NCBI RefSeq assembly: GCF_007748035.1
Contig: NZ_CP036278.1
Coordinates: 3,658,001 to 3,722,000 of the forward strand
DNA length: 64,000 nucleotides
Source of the DNA: Aeoliella mucimassa
GTDB taxonomy: Bacteria > Planctomycetota > Planctomycetia > Pirellulales > Lacipirellulaceae
Direction of reading: 5' to 3'
Part shown: piece by piece, positions 26,720 through 35,904 of the stretch
Layout of the letters: every line of letters starts with the position of its first letter
Numbering within the stretch: the first letter of the stretch is position 1
Made by a program: the position numbers and the translations under genes
The notes under the pieces: model-generated
Database searches by the model: none
What the model saw: only the letters and a program-made list of their open reading frames with translations
Told to the model about the DNA's origin: nothing

Positions 26720-28711
26720 ATGTTCGACAAAATACTGATCGCCAATCGCGGCGAAATCGCCTGTCGTGTCATCAAGACCGCTCAGCGCATGGACATTGCT
26801 ACTGTCGCGGTTTATTCCGAGGCCGATTGCGATGCGCTGCACGTGCTAATGGCTGACGAAGCGGTGCTGATTGGCCCGCCGCCGGTGGCGGAGAGCTACC
26901 TGCGGATCGATCGCATCGTGGAAGCATGCCAACAAACCGGCGCCCAAGCGGTGCACCCCGGCTATGGGTTCTTGTCGGAAAATGCCGCGTTCGCCGAGGC
27001 GCTCGATAAGGCGGGCATCGTGTTCATTGGGCCCAAGCCCCACGCGATCACGTCGATGGGCGACAAAATCACCTCCAAGAAAATCGCCATCGAGGCCGGC
27101 GTGAACACCGTGCCTGGCTACACGGGGGTGATTCGCGACAGCGATCATGCGGTGGAGGTCTCGCGCGAGATTGGCTACCCCGTGATGCTTAAAGCCAGCG
27201 CCGGCGGCGGTGGCAAAGGGATGCGTGTTGCCTACAACGACGAAGAATGCCGTAGCGGCTTTGAACGCGCAGCAGGTGAAGCTAAAACCGCTTTTGGCGA
27301 TGACCGTGTGTTTATCGAGAAGTTCATCGAACAGCCTCGCCATATCGAAATTCAGGTGCTCGCCGATGCTCACGGCCATACGCTCTATCTCGGCGAGCGG
27401 GAATGTTCGCTGCAGCGGCGACATCAAAAGGTGATTGAAGAAGCCCCGTCGCCGTTGCTCGATGAGAAGACCCGCTCAGCCATGGGGGCCCAGGCGGTCG
27501 CTCTGGCCAAAGCAGTCGACTACCAATCGGCCGGCACGGTGGAGTTCATTGCCGATGCGAATCGCAATTTCTACTTCCTGGAAATGAACACTCGGTTGCA
27601 GGTGGAGCATCCCGTCACGGAATACGTCACGGGGCTCGATTTAGTAGAGCAGATGATTCGCGTCGCCGCTGGCGAGCCACTCGCTTTCCAGCAAGCCGAC
27701 GTGAAGCTCAAAGGCTGGGCGATCGAAGGACGCGTGTACGCCGAGGACCCGTTCCGCAACTTCTTGCCATCGATTGGACGCCTGGTACGCTACTGCCCTC
27801 CCCAAGAGTCGAGTACCACCCGCGTCGACACCGGCATCTACGAAGGTAGCGAAGTTTCGATGCATTACGACCCGATGATTGCCAAGGTCATCACGTATGG
27901 GCCGACTCGCACCGCGGCCATCGAATCGATGCGCGACGCATTAAACGAGTTCTGTATCCGCGGCGTCGCCCACAACATCAGCTTCCTGGCTGCGCTGGTG
28001 CATCACCCCCTGTTCCGCGAAGGTAACATTAGCACCAACTTAATTGGCGACCAGTATCCCGAGGGCTTCAACCCGCAGGATGTCGTGCATCAGGATCCAC
28101 CTTTGCTCGTGGCGGCCGCCGCGACGATTCACCGGCGGTACATGGACCGCGCCGCTGCGATTAGTGGCCAGTTGCCTGGTTACGAGCGGAAGATCCAGGA
28201 CGACTGGGTGGTGATCATAAACCAGGAACAGCATCCAGTGCACGTGAAGCCTTTGTCAGGGCGTCCGGGGCACGAGGTCGCCTATCAAGGCCGGCACTAC
28301 GAAGTGCTCAGTGACTGGCAATTCGGTCAGCCGGTGTTTCGCGGCACGATCAACGGCAACGCGGTTTGCCTGCAAGTGGAACGCCGCAACCTGCATTACC
28401 GCTTGTTCCATTGGGGCGCACAGGTCGACGTGATGGTGCTGACCGCCCGCGCGGCCGAATTGCTCGCCAAGATGGCTGTAAAGCAGCCGCCCGACTTGTC
28501 GAAGTTCCTACTATCGCCGATGCCGGGTCTGCTGTCGAAGCTGCTCGTCGAACCTGGCGAAGAGGTGAAGAGTGGGCAGGACTTGGCCGTGGTCGAAGCG
28601 ATGAAAATGGAAAATGTGCTTCGCGCCGAGCACGATGGCACCATTAAAGTAGTCAACGCCGAAGTGGGAGCCACGCTGGCAGTGGATCAACCGATTCTCG
28701 AGTTCGAATGA
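26720..28711 (+). CDS. pccA: Propionyl/acyl-CoA carboxylase alpha subunit (biotin carboxylase + BCCP)
   Basis: This is a 663-residue biotin-dependent subunit. The biotin carboxylase domain (1-450) has ILIANRGEIACRVIKTA, the ATP-grasp loop KASAGGGGKGMRVAY and FLEMNTRLQVEHPVTE. A linker (about 460-590) matches the BT domain that docks the beta subunit in propionyl-CoA carboxylases. The C-terminus is a biotinyl domain with biotinylated Lys in VVEAMKMENVLRAEH. Together with PccB it makes (S)-methylmalonyl-CoA from propionyl-CoA, bicarbonate and ATP. The rest of the pathway (epimerase, mutase) is encoded at 38.7-43.5 kb. A strong hairpin terminator follows at 28790-28833. Confidence 0.95.
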   Translation: MFDKILIANRGEIACRVIKTAQRMDIATVAVYSEADCDALHVLMADEAVLIGPPPVAESYLRIDRIVEACQQTGAQAVHPGYGFLSENAAFAEALDKAGIVFIGPKPHAITSMGDKITSKKIAIEAGVNTVPGYTGVIRDSDHAVEVSREIGYPVMLKASAGGGGKGMRVAYNDEECRSGFERAAGEAKTAFGDDRVFIEKFIEQPRHIEIQVLADAHGHTLYLGERECSLQRRHQKVIEEAPSPLLDEKTRSAMGAQAVALAKAVDYQSAGTVEFIADANRNFYFLEMNTRLQVEHPVTEYVTGLDLVEQMIRVAAGEPLAFQQADVKLKGWAIEGRVYAEDPFRNFLPSIGRLVRYCPPQESSTTRVDTGIYEGSEVSMHYDPMIAKVITYGPTRTAAIESMRDALNEFCIRGVAHNISFLAALVHHPLFREGNISTNLIGDQYPEGFNPQDVVHQDPPLLVAAAATIHRRYMDRAAAISGQLPGYERKIQDDWVVIINQEQHPVHVKPLSGRPGHEVAYQGRHYEVLSDWQFGQPVFRGTINGNAVCLQVERRNLHYRLFHWGAQVDVMVLTARAAELLAKMAVKQPPDLSKFLLSPMPGLLSKLLVEPGEEVKSGQDLAVVEAMKMENVLRAEHDGTIKVVNAEVGATLAVDQPILEFE

Positions 28712-28789
28712 ACACTTCGAGCAGCTTCTGAGCGATCGCCGGGACAAGTGCTTCCGTCAACTCACCGCAGAAGGCATCTACATAAAAAC

Positions 28790-28833
28790 AACCGATTGCA
28801 GACCGCACCAAGCAAGTCTGCAATCGGTTTTGT
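28790..28833 (+). terminator. Intrinsic terminator after pccA
   Basis: Two perfect 14-base arms (AACCGATTGCAGAC / GTCTGCAATCGGTT) with a 12-base loop are followed by TTTGTT. The left side is A-rich, so it may also work for the minus-strand PEP-CTERM gene. Confidence 0.85.
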
Positions 28834-28952
28834 TCTCGCCCTGAGTTTGGAACCCAGGTTGAATAGTGGTGCAGCGGCTAGTCGTTCCCTCCCCAGGCTA
28901 ACCTTAACAGTACGCGTTCAGGCTACGACAGCAACTGCTATCCACTCAGGTA

Positions 28953-30074
28953 TTAACGACGGCGTGCAACCACCAAAGCCAGAGCCGCGCCGAGAGCCGT
29001 AAGGGCCAAGGTCGAGGGTTCTGGAACAGCTTGGTTATAGAACTGGATGTCAGCAATCTGCATCGAGTTCGTGGCACCGGCATTCTTAAGAGTAGGGAAG
29101 ACCATCTTGTACGAAGCGTAGGCCGTATCATTATCGACGATCACGAACGGACCTTTCTTCAAACGATCAACCGGAAGCTCCATGGCACCCGAGTCGATCA
29201 ATTCCCATGCCTCGGCGACACCGTCGCTGTTGTCGGCGCTGGTGATCGGGTCGTTGGTACCATACACCTCCCAACCAACGGGATCACGTTCTTCCGCGTC
29301 GTTGGCAGTGGTGATCTGGAACGTTTGCAGAGCCATCGGGCCGGCGGCCGGCGTGACGATGAAACCGGTGTTCTCAAGACCGAAGTTCAGGTACTTGGTG
29401 CTCGAATCGCCATCGAGAATCATGGCTGGCGACTCAAGGTTGGGATAATCGCTATCCCACGATTGTCCAACAGCAATAATGGCATCGCCATCGTTCAGCA
29501 CGTCGGCGCTAGTTCCCAAAGTATCCGTGTAGAACGATACCTCTGCGACCTGCATCGAGTTCGTGGCACCAGGATCTTTGATCGTTGGGAATAGCAACTT
29601 GTAGGAGGTGTAAGCATCGCCATTGGAAAAATCGACTAGCGGTGCCAGGGTGTCGCGATCGGAGGGGAGCGAGAGAGCCCCTGAGCTAATGAGCGACCAG
29701 CTCTCGTCCAAACCAGCACTGTTCTCAGCACTAACAATCGCGTCGTTGGTGCCCCACAATTCGAAGGAGGAAGGATCGCGTGCTTCGGCGTCGTTGGCGG
29801 TGGTTAGCTGCAAGCTTTGAACCACCGAGCTACCGCCCGCAGGCGTCACAATAAAACCAGTACCGAGTTTAGCAAAGTTCAAGTACTTGTTCAGAGTGCC
29901 GTCGATGGCTTTGGCGGGGGCCTCGCCTGCAGGGAAACTGCTGTTCGGCTGATAGCCATCAGTATCGATGGCGAGAATTGAATCGCTCGGCGAAAGGAAC
30001 CCCTCCAAGGCCGACGCGGTTTGCATCGTGAGACCCAGGCAGGCCACGAGCGCAAGACTCCACACTACTTTCAT
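28953..30074 (-). CDS. PEP-CTERM surface protein with two discoidin-like repeats
   Basis: This is a 373-residue exported protein. Residues 1-22 are a signal peptide (VVWSLALVACLGLTMQTASA). Two tandem repeats of about 150 residues follow (roughly 25-180 and 185-340); they share YLNF, TGFIVTPA, Q(S/T)(L/F)Q(L/I)TTANDAE, RDP, GTND, and SYK(L/M)(L/V)FPT(I/L)K. These resemble F5/8-type (discoidin) carbohydrate-binding folds. The C-terminus is a clear PEP-CTERM sorting signal: VPEPSTL, a hydrophobic helix, then ARRR. Such proteins are cut and anchored or released by exosortase-type enzymes and go with exopolysaccharide. The ligand is unknown. Confidence 0.88.
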   Translation of the reverse strand: MKVVWSLALVACLGLTMQTASALEGFLSPSDSILAIDTDGYQPNSSFPAGEAPAKAIDGTLNKYLNFAKLGTGFIVTPAGGSSVVQSLQLTTANDAEARDPSSFELWGTNDAIVSAENSAGLDESWSLISSGALSLPSDRDTLAPLVDFSNGDAYTSYKLLFPTIKDPGATNSMQVAEVSFYTDTLGTSADVLNDGDAIIAVGQSWDSDYPNLESPAMILDGDSSTKYLNFGLENTGFIVTPAAGPMALQTFQITTANDAEERDPVGWEVYGTNDPITSADNSDGVAEAWELIDSGAMELPVDRLKKGPFVIVDNDTAYASYKMVFPTLKNAGATNSMQIADIQFYNQAVPEPSTLALTALGAALALVVARRR

Positions 30075-30763
30075 GATGCTCCTCCAAAGAAGAAAACGAA
30101 AAGATGTATACAGAAAAGTTTACGCTTGAAAGTGCCTGCTTCTCGCGTCCTCGCAATAGCTTAAGCTTGGGCCCTTTAGAACACAAGCAATCCGACTCTA
30201 GGTTGGTGCACAATCTCGGCAGTTTGCGGCCTGCCGCCAGGCTGAATAGCGAATGACCAGCATCGCTATGCGGCTCATGGCAGGTTGGTGCTTTCGCTCC
30301 ACACGCCCCCCACACAGTCGGCTACTGTTTAATACTCAAAACAGAAGATTGGTTACACAGAATATGGTCAGAAGTGTCTTTTTTGTCTTTTTTTCCTTGT
30401 CACCTACGATTAGACGCAGCTTCATGTCACTGGTCGATGGAATCACGCCCCAAAAAGCGGAAAGTCTGGATTGGTAGGTGATCGTGCGCTAATCCAGAGG
30501 CTTTCCGCCAATCGATGGCATCTATGCCCCTCTGCTGCACAACGGCGATAAGCTAACATGCGCTAACACGCGGGGGGTGCGTATAGCGCTGCTCCGCCTG
30601 ATGTTGCCGTTGAAGCGATGCCACCCCAGAGTCCCCTCTACTCTCTCCGAATACCTGCACGTCTTGCAAGAGACTTTAATTCGCCATGAACAATCCACCA
30701 GCAAACGGCTTCTCCACTCAGGGACTGAGCGACCCGACCTACGGCCCACGCACTTTGCTGAGT
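30075..30763. other. Intergenic region with an orphan hairpin
   Basis: About 690 bases lie between the PEP-CTERM gene (minus) and the esterase (plus). The left part is the PEP-CTERM promoter region, AT-rich near 30080-30130 and 30330-30400. At 30457-30508 is a long imperfect hairpin. Short open frames here (for example 30253-30477) show no family resemblance. The stretch 30686-30763 is open in frame with the esterase and may instead be its N-terminus. Confidence 0.5.
30457..30508 (-). terminator. Hairpin with minus-strand T-run, no gene attached
   Basis: The arms GCGGAAAG..TCTGGATT and AATCCAGA..GGCTTTCCGC pair with a 2-base bulge around an 18-base loop. On the minus strand the stem is followed by TTTTTGGGG, a terminator form, but no minus-strand gene precedes it. 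It may be a leftover of a lost gene. Confidence 0.45.
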
Positions 30764-31525
30764 ATGGTTCGCACGACAGCCACCTTGTTAGTCTTCGCGC
30801 TCTCTCTAATCTTGCTCGTCGATCACTCGATCGCGACCGACTTGCCGGATCCTGTAAAGATCGTGCTCGTTGGCGACTCGACCGTGAGTGAATACCCTGA
30901 GAAAGTCACAACGAGAGGTTGGGGGCAGTATCTTGAGCAAGGCTTTAAACAGGGAACCGTCGACGTCATCAACCTTGCCGCATCCGGCCGCAGCACCAAG
31001 ACATTTATCACAGAAGGCCGTTGGACGAAAGCCCTGGCAACCGAGCCGACTTACGTTTTCATCCAATTCGGGCATAACGACTCGCATGCCCCCGAGCGTC
31101 CTGAGGCGACCAATCCGGCGACCGACTACAAGCAGTTCCTCCGTCGATACATTGAAGAGTCACGCGAGATAGAAGCCGTACCGGTACTCGTAACGCCCAT
31201 GGTACGTCGAGCGTTTGACGCGGAAGGAAAGATCATCGAGAACCTCACTCCACTCAATCGACCACTCTCCGAATACGCGAAAGCGATGCTCGAGATCGCT
31301 AAGGAGATGGATGTTCCCGTAATCGACTTGCAGACGTCGAGCAAAGAGTTGGCGGAGAAAATAGGGCCTGATGAAAGCAAACAGATGGCAAGCAAACCAG
31401 GCGACATTACTCACTTCAATGCCAAAGGTGCGGAGGCGATCGCGAACCTGGTGATTGCAGATATCGAAGAGACCGTGCCAGCGCTCGCGAGCTACTTGAA
31501 ACAGCGAAAAGCTGCGACGGAGTAG
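30764..31525 (+). CDS. SGNH/GDSL hydrolase, rhamnogalacturonan acetylesterase-like
   Basis: This is a secreted esterase of about 253 residues. The start at 30764 places a signal peptide at the N-terminus (TTATLLVFALSLILLVDHSIA); the frame can also begin at 30686, adding 26 residues with no clear function. The SGNH blocks are present: GDSTVSEYP (Ser), LAASGRSTKTF (Gly), QFGHNDSH (Asn) and DITHFNAKGAEAIA (Asp/His). This pattern is that of rhamnogalacturonan acetylesterases, which remove acetyl groups from pectin backbones. Together with the GH92 enzyme and the sulfatase it fits a polysaccharide-degrading planctomycete. The exact substrate may differ. Confidence 0.88.
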   Translation: MVRTTATLLVFALSLILLVDHSIATDLPDPVKIVLVGDSTVSEYPEKVTTRGWGQYLEQGFKQGTVDVINLAASGRSTKTFITEGRWTKALATEPTYVFIQFGHNDSHAPERPEATNPATDYKQFLRRYIEESREIEAVPVLVTPMVRRAFDAEGKIIENLTPLNRPLSEYAKAMLEIAKEMDVPVIDLQTSSKELAEKIGPDESKQMASKPGDITHFNAKGAEAIANLVIADIEETVPALASYLKQRKAATE

Positions 31526-31799
31526 TAATTACTCGCTGCTCCATTTCGCAAACGCCAGTAGGGTTGCTTCTCAGGTAGCACCTGATCCACTTACAAGTGC
31601 AACCGCTCTCAACATGCGATGCTTGCAGCTTGACTAGGGTTAAGTCACGACGCGTGTTGCGACCAATGCCTGCGAGGTGGACGACAAGCCCAAAAGTCCC
31701 CGCTACAATGCAGTACGCTGGCAGGAATTGCGATGCACGTTACTGCCGCCTGCAAGTTTCTTACGGCGACTGAACGCCAAGCCTGACTGGAACACCACA

Positions 31800-32252
31800 T
31801 TGTCCGAGAACCCTTACGAATCGCCGGAAGATGCCCCGTTGCCGATCGTTCCTTTGCGGGTGCACAAGGGACGGAATACGTTGCTGTTTATCGCCGGCCT
31901 GCTGGTGTTAATCTTCGTGTGGGATGTGGTGAACTACAATCACGTGGTTGGGTGGAGTGGGTTCCCACAGCAACTGTTTCGGCTGGCCTTGCCACTGGGG
32001 CTGACTTACGCCATCTGGACCGGGCGGAACTGGACGCGATACGTGCTGGCAATTTATTGCCTGATCGTCATCCTTACCAATCTTCCCATGCTCCAATTAT
32101 TCGAGCAGGCGGCCTCAGAACACCAGATGGGCAACCTGGGACTGATTGTGCTGATGCTTGGCGGGCATGCCATCGTCGCGGGACTCGCGATGCTCTCGAC
32201 CAACATCACGAACCTGATTCTCTACCGTCAGGACCAGAAAGACCTCGCCTGA
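31800..32252 (+). CDS. Hypothetical membrane protein with NPYESP N-terminus
   Basis: I do not recognise a function. A start at the TTG at 31800 gives a protein beginning SENPYESPEDAP, a leader seen at the start of many small planctomycete membrane proteins. The frame extends upstream to a GTG at 31677, but that extension does not look like protein. About 150 residues follow with four predicted membrane helices (LLFIAGLLVLIFVWDVV; LFRLALPLGLTYAIW; VLAIYCLIVILTNLPML; LGLIVLMLGGHAIVAGLAML) and a short charged tail. It stands alone between the esterase and the fbp-associated repeat. Confidence 0.65.
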   Translation: MSENPYESPEDAPLPIVPLRVHKGRNTLLFIAGLLVLIFVWDVVNYNHVVGWSGFPQQLFRLALPLGLTYAIWTGRNWTRYVLAIYCLIVILTNLPMLQLFEQAASEHQMGNLGLIVLMLGGHAIVAGLAMLSTNITNLILYRQDQKDLA

Positions 32253-32798
32253 TCTGGTGAAACGACTTCTTATTTCTTCTCGGTTTCTTGTCGCAATTGG
32301 CCACCACTAGTGTTCTAATACACAGGTGCTATGGCTGTCGGCTATCCGCTTTCGGCTGCTGGTTTTAATTGTAAGTAGGTGATTGAGAGGCAACGCTTGT
32401 TCTAATGGCAAACCAACTATTAGCGACGCGCAGGCGGTGTTTTGCTTGCGTGGCCGTTCGCTGCTGCGCGGTTGCCAAAGCTGCAGGCTGTAAGCGGTAG
32501 GCTAGTTCTTTCAGTCGCTGGACGCTCCTACAGATGACATTCCCATTCCCCCTCCCCCATTTTTGAATCCTCCCAAAATAGATTCCCACCCATGGGAATC
32601 TATTTTGGGCAACTTCACAGGAGGTGTTGATGTAAATCCATACAGATACACGACTTGCGATTGTTTCCCACTGCAAAAATAGATTCCCATCCGATGCGTT
32701 TTGGGAAATGGGAATCTATTCGAGGACGAAAACCACTGGTTTTATAGAGTGGGTGCAGATTCAATTTTCCCATCGTTGGGTAAATTGGGAATCTATTT
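32253..32798. other. Intergenic region containing hairpin repeat copy A
   Basis: The left half (32253-32570) has no gene that I can support. The right half, 32572-32799, is one copy of a dispersed hairpin-rich repeat described separately; it ends at the stop codon of the minus-strand fbp gene. Confidence 0.7.
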
Positions 32799-32799
32799 T
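32572..32799 (-). repeat. Dispersed hairpin-rich repeat, copy A (behind fbp)
   Basis: This ~228-base element is about 85% identical by eye to the reverse complement of 51939-52165. It carries five copies of the decamer TAGATTCCCA in alternating orientation. Two outer copies form a perfect 17-bp hairpin with a CCCA loop (32572-32588 and 32593-32609), and two more form a second hairpin (32678-32690 with 32708-32720). The element begins right at the fbp stop. Both copies lie directly downstream of a gene and in the same orientation to it, so a 3' UTR, terminator or non-autonomous mobile element is possible. Confidence 0.85.
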
Positions 32800-33833
32800 C
32801 AGGCAGTCGCTTCGACGATTCTCTGGAATGCTTGCATCTCGACCTGGCTGCCGACCACCAGGGGGGTTCGCTGGTGGATTTCGGTTGGGGTGACATCGAG
32901 CACCCGGCCCGATCCGTTCGAGGCGATGCCGCCGGCTTGCTCGGCCAGGAAGGCGACCGGATTCGCCTCGTACAGCAATCGCAATTTTCCTTCGGGCGAT
33001 TTTGCCGTGGGAGGATAGATGAATACTCCCCCTTTTAGGAGCGTGCGATGAAAATCGGCGACCATCGACCCGATGTATCGCGACGAATAACGGGTGCCGA
33101 GCCCGCCGCTGCGGATATGGCGAAGGTACTCCTGGTAGCTCTCGGGGAATTCGTCCCAGTAGGCTTCGTTCGCCGAGTAGTAGGGTCCTTGGATCGGCAT
33201 CTTGATGTTCTCGTGACTGAGCACGTACGCACCGATCGTGGGGTCGAGCGTAAAACCATGCACCCCGTGCCCGGTTGTATAAACCAGAATGGTCGAGGAG
33301 CCATACACCACGTAGCCAGCGGCCAGTTGCTCGGTGCCAGGTTGCAGCACCGCCTGCTTGGCATTGGTCTCCACGTCGATTCCTTCGGGCACGCGGAGTA
33401 TCGAGAACACGGTACCGACGCTCACGTTCACGTCAATATTGGAGGACCCATCGAGTGGATCGAACACGATGACATACTTGCCGCTTTTGTTGCGCCCTTC
33501 GAAGATCAATGCTTCTTCGTTTTCTTCCGAGGCAATCACCGCGACGCTATCGCGGGCGCCGAGGCAGTAGATGAGCGCTTGATCGGCGAAGATGTCGAGT
33601 TTCTGCTGCATCTCGCCTTGCACGTTGACGTGTTCGGCCGAGCCAAGCACATCGAGCAGTCCGGCGCGACGCACCCGCGATTCGGTCAGTTTGGTTGCCA
33701 GCGTGAGTCCGGCGAGCAGCCAACTGAAGGTGCCGGTTGCTTCGGGCGAGTGCTGCCGTTGCTGCAGCTGGATATGCTGCTCGGCGGTAATGATAACCGG
33801 TTCCGACAGCGACAAGACAGGCGAGCGAACCAT
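32799..33833 (-). CDS. fbp: Fructose-1,6-bisphosphatase class 1
   Basis: This 344-residue gluconeogenic enzyme hydrolyses fructose-1,6-bisphosphate to fructose-6-phosphate. The metal-binding motif FDPLDGSSNIDVN, EENEEALIF, TLLKGGVFIYPPTAKSPEGKLRLLYEANPVAFLAEQAGG (active site) and the closing QRTPLVVGS segment are all present. The ATG at 33833 has AGGGAG seven bases upstream. It is the last gene of the long minus-strand array, 151 bases after mmdB. Its placement fits carbon return from C3 metabolism to sugars or glycogen. The stop codon abuts a dispersed hairpin repeat. Confidence 0.96.
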   Translation of the reverse strand: MVRSPVLSLSEPVIITAEQHIQLQQRQHSPEATGTFSWLLAGLTLATKLTESRVRRAGLLDVLGSAEHVNVQGEMQQKLDIFADQALIYCLGARDSVAVIASEENEEALIFEGRNKSGKYVIVFDPLDGSSNIDVNVSVGTVFSILRVPEGIDVETNAKQAVLQPGTEQLAAGYVVYGSSTILVYTTGHGVHGFTLDPTIGAYVLSHENIKMPIQGPYYSANEAYWDEFPESYQEYLRHIRSGGLGTRYSSRYIGSMVADFHRTLLKGGVFIYPPTAKSPEGKLRLLYEANPVAFLAEQAGGIASNGSGRVLDVTPTEIHQRTPLVVGSQVEMQAFQRIVEATA

Positions 33834-33984
33834 CAGCGACTCCCTTGCTGGCTATTTGAGTCGCGTCGCTTCTAGAGTGAGTAGCAACGCGAAAGGTCGC
33901 CGCTCAGCATAACGACGGCCAGTCTTGGCGACAACCTGAAACGGTCGTCGCGAAGACTGGCCGGTTGAGAGAAAGGTGTGTTTG

Positions 33985-35136
33985 CTACTTGTTCACCAAC
34001 ATTTCGATGAAGTACCCCGCGACGACGGCCGTGCCAATCACGCCGGCGACATTGGGTCCCATGGCATGCATCAGCAGGAAGTTCTGCGGGTCGGCCCGCT
34101 GCCCCTCGACCTGGGCAACGCGAGCGGCCATCGGCACGGCCGACACGCCTGCTGCGCCGATCAACGGGTTGATCGGATTCTTGGGACTGATCAGGTTCAT
34201 CAACTTGGCGATCAACACGCCGCACGCTGTGGAAACACCAAAGGCAACGATGCCCATCGATAGAATCTTGAGCGTGTCGGACTGCAGGAAGGTGTTGCCA
34301 TTCATGGTGATACCCACGCAGGTACCAAGAAAGATGGTAACGATGTTGATCAACTCATTCTGGGCCGCTCTCGACAACCGATCGACGACGCCCGACTCGC
34401 GAAGGATATTGCCGAGCATGAGCATGCTGATCAGGGCCGAAGCCGAAGGAACAATCAGAATGCAGATGATCAATGTTGCGAAGGCGAAGATCAATTTCTC
34501 GAGTCGGCTCACTTTACGCAGCGACTGCATGCGAATCTTCCGCTCGCGCTCGGAAGTCAGTGCCCGCATGATAGGAGGCTGGATCAGTGGAACCAACGCC
34601 ATGTAGGAGTAGGCGGCCACCGCGATAGGACCCACGAGATGGCTTGCCAACTTGTTCGCCAGGAAGATCGACGTGGGACCGTCGGCACCACCAATAATGC
34701 CGATGGCGGCCGACTCGTCGGGAGTGAACCCAAACAAGTAGGCTCCCAAAAAGGTGATCAACACGCCCGCCTGCGCGGCTGCTCCTAGCAGGAGCGTTCG
34801 CGGGTTGGCGATCACCGGGCCGAAATCTGTTAGCGCACCGACCCCTAAGAAAATGAGCGGCGGGTAGATTTCGAGCTTAATGCCTTGCGACAGGTAGTAG
34901 AACAACCCGCCAGCTTCTTCCTCGGTTGGCACATTAAGCAAGCCAGCGGTAGGCAAGTTAGCCAGGAGTGCGCCAAATGCAATCGGCAGCAGCAGCATTG
35001 GCTCAAACTCTTTGGCAATCGCCAAATAGATGAGCACGCCACATACGACCCACATGATCAGCATGTAGCCCGTGACTTCGTCGAACGCGGTGAAACTATT
35101 GAATGCGTCTATAGAACGATAGAGTGCGTCTAACAT
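33985..35136 (-). CDS. mmdB: Na+-translocating methylmalonyl-CoA decarboxylase beta subunit
   Basis: This is a 383-residue integral membrane subunit of the OadB/MmdB/GcdB family, with about nine to ten helices. Family marks are the [15 protein letters not shown] motif with the conserved Asp of the Na+ path, [21 protein letters not shown], and the C-terminal [21 protein letters not shown]. It drives Na+ out of the cell while carboxybiotin on MmdC loses CO2. It starts 7 bases after mmdC. The gene order A-D-C-B matches Veillonella-type methylmalonyl-CoA decarboxylase. Oxaloacetate or glutaconyl-CoA decarboxylase is less likely because the alpha subunit is an acyl-CoA carboxyltransferase next to methylmalonyl-CoA mutase. 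Confidence 0.93.
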   Translation of the reverse strand: MLDALYRSIDAFNSFTAFDEVTGYMLIMWVVCGVLIYLAIAKEFEPMLLLPIAFGALLANLPTAGLLNVPTEEEAGGLFYYLSQGIKLEIYPPLIFLGVGALTDFGPVIANPRTLLLGAAAQAGVLITFLGAYLFGFTPDESAAIGIIGGADGPTSIFLANKLASHLVGPIAVAAYSYMALVPLIQPPIMRALTSERERKIRMQSLRKVSRLEKLIFAFATLIICILIVPSASALISMLMLGNILRESGVVDRLSRAAQNELINIVTIFLGTCVGITMNGNTFLQSDTLKILSMGIVAFGVSTACGVLIAKLMNLISPKNPINPLIGAAGVSAVPMAARVAQVEGQRADPQNFLLMHAMGPNVAGVIGTAVVAGYFIEMLVNK

Positions 35137-35143
35137 AGCTAGC

Positions 35144-35527
35144 CTAGCTCATTTCGAGGAGCACGTGGCCCTCGCTAACGTTGTCGCCTTCCTTAACCAA
35201 GATCTTGTTGACCTTGCCAGCTGCAGGAGCCGTAATGCGATTCTCGACCTTCATAGCATCGAGCAAAATCAGCACCTGGCCTTGTTCGACCGCATCGCCT
35301 TCGCGAACCTGGATCAACTTCACCATGCCCGCCATGGGGCTGATGATCACGCCGGGCGCGGCTGCGGAAGTCGGCTTGCTTGCGGCAGCCGTGGGTGGGG
35401 GTGCGATCGGGGCCGATGGTGCGATGCCGGGACGCGGCATCGACATCGGATTGGGGTTATCGTCGCTAAGCACTTCGACGGAGACGTCGTACGACTTATC
35501 TCCTATCGTGATTCGAAGCTTCTTCAT
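35144..35527 (-). CDS. mmdC: Biotin carrier subunit of the decarboxylase complex
   Basis: This is a 127-residue biotinyl protein. The start at 35527 overlaps the upstream stop (ATGA). The N-terminal part [19 protein letters not shown] is the usual beta-strand leader of Oad/Mmd biotin subunits. A Pro/Ala-rich swinging linker (about 28-58) precedes a biotinyl domain with the target Lys in [14 protein letters not shown], a variant of EAMKM common in Na+ pump decarboxylases. It carries the carboxyl group from MmdA to the membrane subunit MmdB. A separate BCCP domain exists in PccA, so the two complexes have their own biotin carriers. Confidence 0.92.
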   Translation of the reverse strand: MKKLRITIGDKSYDVSVEVLSDDNPNPMSMPRPGIAPSAPIAPPPTAAASKPTSAAAPGVIISPMAGMVKLIQVREGDAVEQGQVLILLDAMKVENRITAPAAGKVNKILVKEGDNVSEGHVLLEMS

Positions 35528-35904
35528 CGGGAGTCCTGGGGTTTCAAAGCATGGGAAGCATGTATTTGCGAACGACCTTGCAACGCCCAAGCCATATCGT
35601 CGGGGGTCAGGCCGCGTACGTGGACAATACGTGCGGGTTGGCTAATCACAGCAGCTACCGCTGCGGCAATCAATACCATGGTTTCTTCCGGCACCCCCTC
35701 CTCGGGGACGGGATCGGCCGGTTTTACTGGTGGCGGCGACTTCTTCATCGCGTTGAGCACGAAGCCGACCACCATGCTCATGATGGCCAAGCTCGCTAAC
35801 GCCGAGACCACAACAAAGATGCCCATGCCCACAAACTTGAGCAGTTCGCCAGTTGTTGGTTCGTCGGGAAGTACCGCGATCAGGGTTTGAATATTCAATA
35901 TCAT
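35524..35904 (-). CDS. mmdD: OadG/MmdD-like small subunit of the Na+ pump decarboxylase
   Basis: This 126-residue protein has one membrane helix near the N-terminus (FVGMGIFVVVSALASLAIMSMVVGFVLNAM) followed by a Lys/Pro linker (KKSPPPVKPADPVPEEG) and a C-terminal helical stretch (ETMVLIAAAVAAVIS) with RIVHVRG. This is the OadG/MmdD layout: a membrane-anchored linker that joins the transferase to the beta subunit. Its start and stop overlap mmdA and mmdC by four bases each (ATGA), so A, D and C are translated as a coupled chain. Sequence conservation in this family is low; the assignment relies on the layout and position. Confidence 0.82.
   Translation of the reverse strand: MILNIQTLIAVLPDEPTTGELLKFVGMGIFVVVSALASLAIMSMVVGFVLNAMKKSPPPVKPADPVPEEGVPEETMVLIAAAVAAVISQPARIVHVRGLTPDDMAWALQGRSQIHASHALKPQDSR

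Noticed and set aside
32572..32609. CRISPR-like appearance of the repeated TAGATTCCCA decamers
   Set aside because: The copies alternate in orientation, spacing is irregular and no cas genes are near; the element is a dispersed hairpin repeat.
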